Assembly (NCBI RefSeq): GCF_019925205.1
Contig: NC_083568.1
Location: 28,704,393 to 28,768,392, forward strand
From: Metopolophium dirhodum
Lineage: Eukaryota; Arthropoda; Insecta; Hemiptera; Aphididae
Length of the DNA: 64,000 nucleotides
Direction of reading: 5' to 3'
Positions 24,719 through 35,708 of the stretch are shown here, piece after piece. The notes under the pieces were generated by a model, which saw only the letters and a list, made by a program, of their open reading frames with translations, searched no databases and was not told the origin of the DNA. Numbering within the stretch: position 1 is the stretch's first letter; every line of letters begins with the position of its first letter. The translations under genes and the position numbers were made by a program.

Positions 24719-26284
24719 ATGTTTACAAAACTACCAGCTTTAAAAAGCCCCTCCATTCGTCAACCACCTTATCCAAAAGATGCACAAAAACAAAAAAATA
24801 AAACGTCACCAACCACACCCAAAAGCTTACCCATATCAAATTCATTAAAAAGCACATCAAATCCTAAACCACTACATCAAATGTCACCAAAAAATTCACC
24901 CAACGTCAACACTTCAACCAGTTCTATCAACACGGATATCAACAAACAATCATTCGCCTCAACTGTAGCAAACAGCTTAATACCCAAAAAAGACCAAGCT
25001 TTATTAATCGATACAGACGACACCATCCCACACAAAGATTACATCATTGCAATCGGCAAATTAGTCCAACCGTCTAATATTCTATTTGCGTCCCGTATAT
25101 CTAAAGGTCGCTTATGTATATTCCTATCAAGCAGCTCATTAGTAAATAATCTAATTGATAATAACCCATTTATCACAATACTACACCAACAATTCAAATT
25201 ACGAAAATTTTTCAATCCGAATAAAAGAATAATATTATCTAACGTATATCCTAATATACCGCCTGACATAATCGCAAACGAATTTATCAAATTAAATATA
25301 CCTCTTTATAGCCCTATAACACCGCTAAGGGCCGGAATTCAAGTCGAAGACTTCACGCATATTTTAAGTTTTTGTCGACAAACTTTTATCCAACATGACG
25401 ATCTTATCAAACTCCCACCTTCCATACTTATAAATTACGAAGACACCAACTACAGGATCTTTTTATCAGATGACTCTCTAACCTGCTACTTGTGTAAGGC
25501 CCAAGGTCACATTGCATCTCATTGCTCAAACCAGATTAATTCACACAACATAATGTCACAGGTAAACAACGATCAACCCATTGCAAACACACCGTCTAAA
25601 TTAGACGCCTCGTCAAACACATATAATACCCCTATAGTACCTACCTCCACATCGAACACCGACACATCTCCCCTTGAAACACCCAATATCACTTCTGAGC
25701 CTACACCGCCATCAAATCTTCCACCAACATCATCGATCACATCAAAACCAACACTTCAAAATTTAGATGCGATTCCAAACTCTGACGTTATCCTAATAGA
25801 AATTGATCAACCAACACGCAATAAAAGATCTCTCCCCGACTCATTTCTAACTCACTCTCCACCTCCATCTCCATTAGAACCAAATGTAAACTCAAAAGCA
25901 ATGCCTGCTCCACAAAACCCAGTGACCCCCCAAAACGAAATCATCGAAAAAAAAAAGAAAAAGAACAAAAAATCAAAATCAGCAGCACTAACAACATTTT
26001 TAGAAAATATCGATGCATATCTATAACCAGCAAAAAAACTCTTCACCGATCAAAACAATTTTAAAATCGATTTTATTACCTTTAAACACATTTTTGAAAA
26101 TAATCAAGGCCACTTCGAACCACCTATAATTTATAATGAATACAATATATCAAAAGAAGATTTATTGGACATTATTATGTCTATCAAACCAACCCTACAA
26201 AATGGTAGCATCAAAAACAGATTAACCCGCTTCACAAAAAAGTTAAAAGCAGAACCCTATGATTCTAACGAATCAGAAGCTTAA
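24719..26284 (+). pseudogene. LINE ORF1 (gag-like RNA-binding protein)
   Basis: The first 435 residues are open (24719-26026). The same frame continues after a TAA at 26024 for 85 further codons to a second TAA at 26282, so one nonsense mutation probably shortened it. The N-terminus is Ser/Pro/Asn-rich. A CCHC zinc knuckle (C-x2-C-x4-H-x4-C) lies at residues 256-269, followed by a Pro/Thr-rich tail and a Lys cluster. The role in the family is coating the LINE RNA. Confidence 0.75.
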
Positions 26285-29200
26285 TTCATATTTCAATACA
26301 TAATAAATGACACATATCAATCCTTCACAAGACCGCAAATCTAACATTATAAAAATAAAACCTATAATGCAGCACAACAATACAAAATATAACATACTAC
26401 AATGGAACATAAATGGTTTCTACAAAAGAATCAGTAATCTACAAATTATAATAAACAAATACTGCCCTGAAATCATTTGTCTACAAGAAACAAATTTTAC
26501 AAACTATAAAAAATCACACTAAAAGGATATACAAATTATACCAAAATAAGAACTAACGCAATCAGAGCCAGTGGAGGTATCTCAACATTTATAAAAGACT
26601 CATATTCTTCCGAAGAAATACTATTAAATACTCCACTTGAATCCGTAACTATTTCTGTTCAACTCAAACAAAAGATTACAATCTGCAACCTTTACCTCCC
26701 TAACCAATCTCTCTTCACCGAAGCAGACTTAAAAAACATCATTCAACAACTCCCTCCGCCGTTCATTCTCCTAGGTGACTTCAACAGCCACAACAAATTA
26801 TGGGGCTGCATTACTACAAACACTAGAGGGAAAATAATCGAATCGGTCATAGATTCTGAAAACCTAATTACACTGAACAACGGTAAACCAACTCATTTTT
26901 GCACAGCATCCGGTACGCAATCAGCTATTGACTTATCTTTCACAGCACCTTCTTTAGCTCCTCACCTTACATACACATTATCTCATCCATATGGAAGCGA
27001 CCACTTGCCCATAATCACGAAATTAACGTACAGAAATACAGAAGACATTTAAGTAGGCAAACCAAAATGGAAACTAAACACCGCTGACTGGAATCTATTC
27101 ACATCCCTCTTAGAACAAAAAATAGATTCAATTTTAATTTGAAAAACCAAAAATTAACAATTTAAATGAAGTTGCACAAAATTTCACAAATGCTATTCTA
27201 GAAATAGCCAATTTAACAATAGGACAAACTAGGATATTCTCAGGTAGAAAGCCCCCAGTTCCTTGGTGAAACTCTCATTGTAACGAATCTATCAAATCAA
27301 AAAAGACGGCCTTCAACAAATTTAAACGCACTAAATCCCAAGATGATTTCATAGAATTCAAAAAACGCAGAGCCCAAGCCAGACGTACAATCAAAGACAG
27401 CAAAACAACGAGTTGGCGCGCCTATACAAGTTCAATCAATTCTAAAGCAAACCCAAAACAAATATGGAATAAAATTAAGGCTTTTAAATGCATCAACAAA
27501 TATGACAATATACAAATCCTCAAAAACTAAAATGACACAATATACTCAGAACCTTCAGAAATCGCAAACGAACTTGGCTCCTTCTTTTCAAAAGCTAGTA
27601 GTACTGAAACCTATCCCCTTGATTTTCAAAGATACAAATGCGCTCAAGAAATGGTACCTATCAATCTCTATCAAGACAATACTCATATTAATAGTCCTCT
27701 CACTATCCAAGAAATGGAAACAGCCCTCAGCTCCAAGAAAAGCAATGCTTGCGGAATAGACAATATACCTACGATTTTTCTTCTCAATCTTCCAAAAAAC
27801 GGAAAACTCTACCTACTCAAGATCTTTAATCATATTTGGATGGGAAATCAGTACCCAACAACATGGCTAACCGCGATAATCAAACCGATCCATAAACCCA
27901 ACAAACCTAAAAACCACGTATCTAGTTACCGTCCTATATCCATTATATGTTCCATGACAAAACTACTAGAAAAAATTATTAACTCAAGACTAATGTGGTA
28001 CCTAGAATATAACAATCTATTATCCAATCTTCAACATGGTTTCCGCAAAAATAATTCTACATTGGACTCTTTAGCAATTATTGAAAATGAAATTAAAGAA
28101 ACTTTCAATCAAAATCAATACTTGGTACTACTCAGCCTCGACTTACAAAAAGCTTTCGACACTATATGGCGCCACCGTCTTATTAAATACATGGTACAGT
28201 TGAATCTTAAGGGTAACATAATTAACTTCATCACAAATTACCTCTCAAATAGAACAATACAAGTATCTAATAATGGTGCACTATCTTCCCCATTCATTCT
28301 TCATAATGGCAGCCCTCAAGGCTCTCCTCTAAGTTCAACTCTCTTTATTTTGGCTATCAATGACCTCCCATATATCATAAAACCCCCAAACAAAATCACA
28401 ATGTACGCAGATGATAGTAACATATTTTGCAGGGGAAATAATCTACCAACTTTATTTCAGCAGATACAAAATTGTATAAACCACCTACTACAATGGAGTA
28501 AAACTTCTGGTTTTACTTTCTCTCCAATCAAATCACAATTCATTATTTTCTCAAAGAAAAACATCCCCTACAGCCCATCTCTTAAAATGGAAAACACGAA
28601 CATTCCTCGAGTATTCAACATAAAAATACTAGGCTTAACCTTTGATTCAAAACTAACATGGCGAACTCACATAAACAACATAAAAAATGAAGCAAAATCT
28701 AAACTCAATATAATAAAAACACTAAGTAACCTCGAATGGGGTGCAGAAAGCAAAACATTACAGACAATACACAACTCAATAATCCTCTCAGCACTAGAAG
28801 ATGGCTCAATACTATATGCAGGAGCATCTGCGGTTACAATCAAAACTTTAGATCCTATTCACAATACAGCCCTAAGATTGTCAATTGGTGCTTTCAAAAG
28901 CAGCCCAGTTCTCAACATCATAAACATCCCAGGCTCTAAATCACTTGAAAAAAGAAGAATAAAACATACATTGGAATACTCTTCAGAAACATTAATAGCA
29001 ATAAAAAATCCCTTCAGCACTATATTAAGAAACTCAATCAACCAATTCCAAAATAACGATATAAACAATCTTGGCACTCGTACAGCCGTACTATGCCTCA
29101 GACCTCAATATTACTATTACAAACCAAATTAATCCTCAAGTCTCTGAACAACCACCATGGATTACCTCAAATCTTCTCATCTATCTCAACCTAACTGAAC

Positions 29201-29911
29201 ACAAAAAAAAAGAAACCGATTCCTACATTTACAAACCAAACTTCTTCGATCTAAAAAACAGTCTTCCACCACATCAAGAAATATATATTGACGCATCCAA
29301 AAACACGGAAGGAACTGCTATCGCAATAATCCAGCCAAACTCCCAAACAGCATTTCAAATCCCATCATACAACTCAATCTATACAGCTGAATATCTAGCT
29401 CTTTTAAAAGCCACAGAATTAGCTGCCTCCTCGGATATCCAATCTTCAACCATATACACAGACTCTCTCAGCGCCCTCACAAACTTAGCAAATCCACAAA
29501 AAAACAACCCAATAGGCAACCTAATATTAAACATTATATTCTTATCCAAAAAAGACATCAGATTTCTATGGGTACCTGGACACAACAACATACCTGGTAA
29601 CGAAATTGCAGACGAAATAGCCAAAAGGGCAACGAAAGAACCAACTGATTTCTGGAATATAACAACAAATTTAGATACAAAACTCCTTATAAACACTAAC
29701 CTTGACTAAACCTGCCTTCAAGAATGGAGATCAGTAAGAAACAACAGGCTAAGAGAAATAAAATCATCCACCCTCCCTTGGTTGCCTGACACATCACTCC
29801 CACGAAGACATCAAATCGTACTCAACAGATTATGAATTGGCCATACACGTTACACTCATGAACATCTAATGAGCAAAAAGGATCAACCAATATGCACCTC
29901 ATGCAACACCG

Positions 29912-30393
29912 TGTTATGTGCTGCCCCTTCAGGGATTCTCTATGTAGATGATTTGGAAATAATGGTAGCCAAATTAGATTTATAATACAATGTTTTATTA
30001 GAACAGATATAAAATGTCGTGGTAATAGTAGTAGTAGTCGTCGTCGTGTATATGGCTAGTGGCGTGAAGTCGCTTCTGCGTTGCTGGTCCAGGTACATCT
30101 GTCTTTACTGTGTTTCCAGCCCTCCTATATATGATGTCGGTTCCTTTGATGGATCCTGCGCATGGACGGGGCGGTGTATGTAGCTGGTTGTAGCTAAGTT
30201 GTTATTCTCGCAACCGCCGCTCGTGACTTGTTGTTGGCCGCTCCGCTTGATTAGTTTGCCAAAATAGGATATAGTTTCTAACTATGAGGTTACGTCTAGG
30301 AGACCATAACAACTCAAGGAGAACTGCCTCTCCGAGTATAATAATACTTATATACTAATACATGAATTGAGTGCGTAAAGCTATTCCTTTACA
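29912..30393 (-). repeat. 3' LTR of the endogenous retrovirus
   Basis: Reads TGTAAAGG...CATAACA on the element strand, with TG...CA ends. Contains AATAAA (minus strand, 29994-29999). Identical by eye to 41474-41955. Preceded on the element strand by a purine-rich tract. Confidence 0.92.
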
Positions 30394-30403
30394 CCTCCCT
30401 GCC
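30394..30403 (-). promoter_or_regulatory. Polypurine tract
   Basis: The minus strand reads ggcagggagg directly before the 3' LTR, the expected plus-strand DNA primer of a retroelement. Confidence 0.75.
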
Positions 30404-30908
30404 AAAAAAAAGATTATTAGCCTGTAAGGTTAAGAATCTTTAACAATACTATTTAAGTTCAATAGTCAACAGTAGTTGATTTTGCAATTTGGTATACATT
30501 GACATTTACAATTTGTTATAATTTTTACATTTCATTACAATCTTGTTTATAACAAGTTACAATAATTGATAGATATATATATGTTTTACATTTACAATTT
30601 TGTTATAATAGGTTACAATTTGTTATACATATTTTACATTTATAATGTAATTTACAATATTATTTAATTACATTGTGTTCTTCTTTTTTTTTTTTATATG
30701 ATAAAATTTGAATACATAATAATATAAATTTTGATTACCTGAAATTATAATATTAGAAGTGTTAAAATGTTTAGTTTATTATATAATATAAGTTTATATT
30801 TCCCCTTTTGAATACAATATTTGTTAGTTATAATAAATCTTCCACCAATTGATAAGTTATGTGAATAATATAATAAATTGTTACACATATATGTCAACAT
30901 AATTTCAT
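30404..30908. other. Retroviral 3' untranslated region
   Basis: Very AT-rich, with several degenerate repeats of tttacaatttgttata between 30500 and 30660. No frame or splice site of note. Confidence 0.5.
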
Positions 30909-31176
30909 TTACTTAGGATATTCGAGTATATAGCTTGGATCTCTTGTTTTCTCTATTAATTTAAGTAATTCCTTACATTCTCCGTTACAATGGTCATTCA
31001 TAAAGAGTTCAATATTTCTGGTTATCTTATTTAATTTTTTGAAATCATAACGTTCGTTTAATCTTTTGTTTGCTTTTAATATGTGCCAGTTAAAGCATAC
31101 CGGTTCCATCTTATTTTCCTTAAGTTTATAAATATGTACTTCGGTGCTTAATATTTTTTTTAATTCTTCGATAAAT
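30909..31176 (-). CDS. Retroviral accessory protein C (CFxxH family)
   Basis: The exon starts after an AG acceptor (minus strand, first exon base 31176). It is open for one base plus 88 codons to a stop at 30909. The first AUG in the exon (31109) would give 66 residues but would cut off an N-terminal helix (F-I-E-E-L-K-K) that is conserved in its paralogues. The full protein is therefore likely made by splicing to the leader mini-exon 41286-41317, whose phase fits. The core is C-F-N-W-H-I-L-K-A-N; the C-terminal D-P-S-Y-I-L-E-Y resembles D-P-R-D-I-L-D-Y of accessory D. Small, charged and predicted helical, with no membrane segment. Family unknown. Confidence 0.65.
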
Positions 31177-31231
31177 CTAAAATAATATAACTGTGTTAAG
31201 TCTACGTAATTACCTTCACCATGAAATTATC

Positions 31232-31961
31232 CTAAAAATCTCTATATATATTTATTTTTTTTCTATATTTTCTACCTAGTCTATACAAATATATCGGCCT
31301 TATTTTCGTGACTACATAGTCAAAAACGCATTTGGTTAAAATTACATCAGCAATTGGATCGTGACAATGCGTGATATGATGATTCGTATTGCACACCAAT
31401 TCATGTGCTTCTAATAAGTTTAACATCCTGCCGTTTTTATTAAGTTTTCCTATGTAACCTGAATATAAGGTTTCTCTTGTTTCTATGTTAGTTAGTTTTA
31501 AATTAAATTCATTATTATTCCTATCACTGTACGCCGTTATATTTAAAAACGCTAAAATACCCCTTAATCTTAATCTTTTTACAATTGTTAGATCTGTCGT
31601 TCCGTTCCAAAAAACTATTATTGGCTCCCTGTTATCGATGTGCAAATATTTCTGTAGGTATACCGTTGACAAAGTCGACTCCCCCTGATGGGTTATACTT
31701 TTGTATAATTGGTCCAACAATGGTGTGGTCAAGTTTGGTTTACTCCGGAATACCCTTTTGATTGTTTGCACAACTTTTCCCAAGTCACGGCGCCGGAACC
31801 TCCTTAACTTATCGTCTTGTGTAAGTACAAGAGGATTCCCTTCCAGTTTCATCGGTTTATATTTTTCTAAACTGTTGGAGATGGCGCCGGATACCAATAA
31901 TATTTCGGTCCTATTGATCATAGTGAATTCGAAATCCATTATGAAAAAACGGATTTGAGAG
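31232..31961 (-). CDS. Retroviral DEDDh 3'-5' exonuclease
   Basis: The exon starts after an AG acceptor (first base 31961). The first internal AUG is at 31939 and gives 235 residues. All motifs of a DEDDh exonuclease are present in order. Exo I is M-D-F-E-F-T with the following E-I-L-L-V-S-G-A-I (Asp2, Glu4). Exo II is V-F-W-N-G-T-T-D-L-T-I-V (Asp116). Exo III is H-x-P-I-A-D-V, written H-D-P-I-A-D-V here (His193, Asp198, five residues apart). This family removes nucleotides from 3' ends of RNA or DNA with two metal ions; members include oligoribonuclease, TREX and the arenavirus NP exonuclease. A Lys/Arg-rich C-terminus may bind nucleic acid. It sits downstream of env among accessory genes, and its acceptor phase matches the leader mini-exon. 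Exonucleases are not a known part of gypsy-type elements. The role in the virus (attack on dsRNA or small-RNA defence, reverse-transcription clean-up) is inference. Confidence 0.78.
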
Positions 31962-32061
31962 CTAGAATATATATATAAAATATTAAATGTATGCATATTA
32001 TTATTACTATAGTTACATATTACTACTATATTTAATTTTCCTGTGTTGTTGTTATTATGTT

Positions 32062-32412
32062 TTACTCTTCGAATATATGGTCCGTGGATAATATACGTCG
32101 TGAGATTAGTTGCTCTAGAAGCATTCCGACTTCTACACAGATTGAACTATCCGCCCTAGGGTTAACAATTACTGCGTGTATAAATGCAGTTACCGGTACC
32201 ATAGCTTGATTTAAAATACGTTGTGTAAACGGCATAGTCATTCTCCTATTAGCCTCTATGACATGTCGTTTAAAACATCCTACACAAATCATATCCCCCC
32301 GGACGAACTGATTGTGCTGCCCGTTTAATAATTCGTTTTTCAGCTCTCTGAAAAATTCTATTGCTTGTAGTGTCAATGGTAGTTCTGCCGACAATGGTAT
32401 GTTTTCGTTCAT
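32062..32412 (-). CDS. Retroviral accessory protein B (CFxxH family)
   Basis: 116 residues with its own AUG eight bases after an AG acceptor (exon from 32420). Paralogue of accessory A: shared blocks are L-x-A-I-x-F-x-x-E-L-K, H-V-x-E-A-N-x-R-M, a central M-x-P-x-T, S-I-C-x-x-x-G, and Q-L-I-x-R-R-I. The core C-F-K-R-H-V-I-E-A-N matches accessories C and D more loosely. No signal peptide or membrane segment. Function unknown. Unlike C, D, env and the exonuclease, its frame is not in phase with the leader mini-exon, so it probably starts at its own AUG. Confidence 0.75.
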   Translation of the reverse strand: MNENIPLSAELPLTLQAIEFFRELKNELLNGQHNQFVRGDMICVGCFKRHVIEANRRMTMPFTQRILNQAMVPVTAFIHAVIVNPRADSSICVEVGMLLEQLISRRILSTDHIFEE

Positions 32413-32717
32413 GTTTGTCTCTGTTAAAATCTTTATATATTAAACTTTTACGTGTATTTATATTTCGTTTCTTCTTATACTCTGAAATAGTTAAAATTTC
32501 ATTATTTATTACGATAGTTACGTTAATATTACTACTATTCTAATTTCTGTTAATATTACTTATGAAATATTATTTTTACGTATTATTTTTTTCTATTTGT
32601 ACGTATTTATAATTTATGTTATTATTTATTTAATATTATTATTATTTATTTATTTGATTTATTCTTATTTATTTATTATTATTTTTTTTTATTTATTTTT
32701 TTTTTACAAGGATTTAT

Positions 32718-33062
32718 TTATAAAAAGAAATCGGTAGTAATGATACGTCTATTAATTAATTGATCTAATACTGCACCTATAGTTAAACAAATTGATCTAT
32801 TTGGACGTGTAAGGTTACAAAATGGATGAAGATAAGTAGTCAAAGGAATCATCACTAAATCTAATTCTTCTTCTGATAATGGTACGGGCATTCTATTGTT
32901 TGCTTCTAGTACATGGTGTTCAAAACAGCTTACGTATACTATGTTTCTTTGTATTAATTGAATATGCGCACTAGTTAATAATACTTCCTTTAATTCTTTA
33001 ATAAAATCGATTGCATGTAATGTAAATGAATAATCTAAAGATATTCGTGCATTTTCGCCCAT
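32718..33062 (-). CDS. Retroviral accessory protein A (CFxxH family)
   Basis: 114 residues, first gene after env on the element strand. A splice acceptor (AG, exon from 33123) precedes the AUG by 60 bases, and the AUG is the first one in that exon. An in-frame stop lies just upstream, so translation must begin here. Clear paralogue of accessory B, about 40 percent identical by eye over the full length, with the core C-F-E-H-H-V-L-E-A-N and the end Q-L-I-N-R-R-I. Predicted helical and cytoplasmic. A very A-rich spacer (element sense) separates it from B. Function unknown. Confidence 0.75.
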   Translation of the reverse strand: MGENARISLDYSFTLHAIDFIKELKEVLLTSAHIQLIQRNIVYVSCFEHHVLEANNRMPVPLSEEELDLVMIPLTTYLHPFCNLTRPNRSICLTIGAVLDQLINRRIITTDFFL

Positions 33063-33254
33063 GTTTATAATTTTAATTTAATGGTTAACGTATATTTTAT
33101 TTTGACGTTCTCTTGTTTATTTTCTGAAACATAATTATATTATTTGATTGCATTACTATTATAATTATTATTAATATTAATTAATTAACTTATTATTTAT
33201 TATTATATATATTATTTTTTTTTTTTTATTTATTTATTTTTTTCTATAAAAATT

Positions 33255-35148
33255 TTATCTTGGTGACGGTGGTGGAGTGAATGGTGTCTCTTCAAACCCC
33301 CTTATGTAGTCACTTCTATTTGATGGTCTATATTTAACTATCCTTCTGGGTATATCTATTACTTGTTCATCACTAATATATTTGCATTTAATTAATATAT
33401 ATATTGCTATTATGAGTACGAGAGATAGTGCTGCTAATACTATTGTTACATATAGTAAGTTACTGTGTATAAACTGATGCTTTTGGCTTTGTTCTCTTAA
33501 AACTTCTTGGTCTATCATTTGTTGTACTTCATCCAAGGACTTGGATACGCCGTGTAGATCCGTTAATTGTATATTTGGATTGTCTCCCCATTCTTTATTT
33601 ACTTCGAATCTATGTATGTGTTCAGGTATCTTCTCTAAAATGCTTTTTATGTTAGTTGTAGGTATGAAATCCTTATAATTCGTGTTGGTAATTTCTTCTG
33701 TGGCGGTTAGTACTGCATCTTGTGTAAATACTTGACAATTATTGTTCACGATAGTTATTTCTCCAATTTTATTAGTATCTAGCGTAAATGGCTCGATCAT
33801 ATCTGTACAACTTACGGTCAGTGCTTCACTTCCCACATGTAACCAGGTGTTTTTGTTTCGTAATTTATGGTATATGTTTCTTTGTAGATTAAATTTTTCG
33901 ATTGCACAGTTCCGTTGATTAGAAGTAGTATCAGGTCCTTTGAATAGTTGTAATTCGCATGGTTGACGTTCGCTGTTTTCTTGGATTGGCTGTGGTGTTC
34001 TACATATTCTATATATTGTAGTCTCTGTACAGTCATCCAATTGTTTGTCTGTATATGTAGTAAATCGTTTTCTATCTTTAGTTATTGCAATATTGTTATA
34101 AGTAACTGTTGGAAGATACCACCCTTCAGTATTATTTTGAACATGGATTATTGGTATAGGTATTAAATGGTATAATGTAAGTTCAATGTCAATAACTAAC
34201 GGTATTTTTGTAATGAATACTAAATTATCGTTTTCATAGTAAATACTCATTTTAGTAATTTTTTGAAATTCATTTAATTCCGAAGCTTTTGTTCCCATAG
34301 GAATGCTATATTGTTTCTTAATTGTTAGTTCTATTGCTTTTAAAGTTGATGCTAATTCTTGCGGTGTCATAAGACTTGGGTGTATTATTCCTTCTCTAGC
34401 GGCTGTTACTATTTGTCCTAACGTTTGAGTTTCGTAGGCGTATTGATTTGTGATTATTGTGTATAAATTATGTACTTCTCCTGCCATTAATAAGTCTAAA
34501 ACATCGTCAGTTCTAGTTTGTATTTGTAACATTCTTACGTATAATTGTTGTTCCTTAGTAGAAATATTTCTATATAATTGTTCGGTTTGTTCTAACGTAT
34601 TTCCTATATTTTTTACTATTGTTTTTACTACTGTTGTTTGAGCCTTCATTATGTGTAGTATATTAGCCCCCGATTCTTCTGTTTGTTTTATAGCTTCCCG
34701 TGTCTTCTTAGTGCATTTATCATCGCATACGCCAAATAACGTGTACATAGCGTTACCTATTATGTTTACTAACCCCCTTCTTTTCCGTTGCTTATTATCG
34801 AATTGTTCCATACCACTTCCTAATGACAAATACATACGTTCTTTTTGTTTACTTATTTCGCTGTATAAATCCGTTATTACTATCTGGTATTTCCCGCATA
34901 AATCGATATGTTTTTGATCGGTACATATTTTTGTGATATTTTTCATTTTTTCCCCCAATAAATCATATTTTGTATTGTACTCCTTTAGCGAAAAATATGT
35001 TACAAGTTTATATTCAGCCCCTATAATCCTAGTAGGTCCTAAATTTTCGTAATATAATCCCTTGCCATTTCCATAAGGCGTATATTTAAAGTGTTCTGAT
35101 GTATTTATTTCGTCAGATTTGACTAGACAACCAATCATCATCACCAAT
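33255..35148 (-). CDS. env: Retroviral envelope fusion glycoprotein (F-type env)
   Basis: 630 codons starting one base after an AG acceptor (exon from 35148). It has a furin-type cleavage site R-K-R-R (about residues 121-124). A Gly/hydrophobic fusion peptide follows directly (G-L-V-N-I-I-G-N-A), in the layout of errantivirus env and baculovirus F proteins. Then come heptad-like helices, several Cys, and a membrane anchor at about 563-587, with a 40-residue cytoplasmic tail ending in a Pro-rich motif. The first AUG is the third codon, and the hydrophobic start on its own is short for a signal peptide. In-phase joining to the mini-exon 41286-41317 would lengthen it to normal size. The protein mediates membrane fusion and cell entry in its family. 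The reading frame is intact. Confidence 0.88.
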
Positions 35149-35218
35149 CTAAAAGTATAAAATTATATTTATATTAAACTAACTACCTTATTTTATTATC
35201 TTATATGTATATATTTTC

Positions 35219-35528
35219 TTAAAACCATCTATCGTAATCTAGTATATCCCTTGGATCGTATAAAAGTTTCATATAATTTGTTAGTCGTTTACATAATGTA
35301 TCTACTGACGTTACTGAATTTGGTGACAAATCATACATAATATTAGTAATAATTTCTATTATTTTAGTTATTTCGAGAGTTGTGAAAGGTTCTTCAACGT
35401 TATTATTTGCAGTATTGATATGACCTATAAAACACCTCGGTGTGTTCTCCGGCCCTATAGTATATGTTTCGTGTAATTCTTGTTGGAGTGCGATTTCTAG
35501 TTCCAAAATGAATTCCCTTTGTCTGTCC
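35219..35528 (-). CDS. Retroviral accessory protein D (CFxxH family), exon only
   Basis: The exon begins after an AG acceptor (first base 35528) and is open for one base plus 102 codons to a stop at 35219, between pol and env. It has no AUG before its middle, so it can only be translated after splicing to an upstream AUG. The leader mini-exon 41286-41317 supplies one in the right phase. It is the fourth paralogue: E-F-I-L-E-L near the start, the core C-F-I-G-H-I-N-T-A-N, and D-P-R-D-I-L-D-Y at the end, closest to accessory C. Function unknown. Confidence 0.65.
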
Positions 35529-35708
35529 CTAAAATTAAAATTTATCTATAATTTATATTTTTTTTTTTTTTTTTGCTTAAGGAATTTAAAAGAAATGTTT
35601 AGTCCTACATTGCTTGTATTACGCTTCTTATTTAGTTTTTTTTTTTTTAATCAAATTAATAATTTACACGTTAATTAAGTATAATTAACTATATATATAA
35701 TATATATT

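Noticed and set aside
33818..34917. Frames overlapping env on either strand
   Set aside because: Shadows of the intact env frame with no conserved features.
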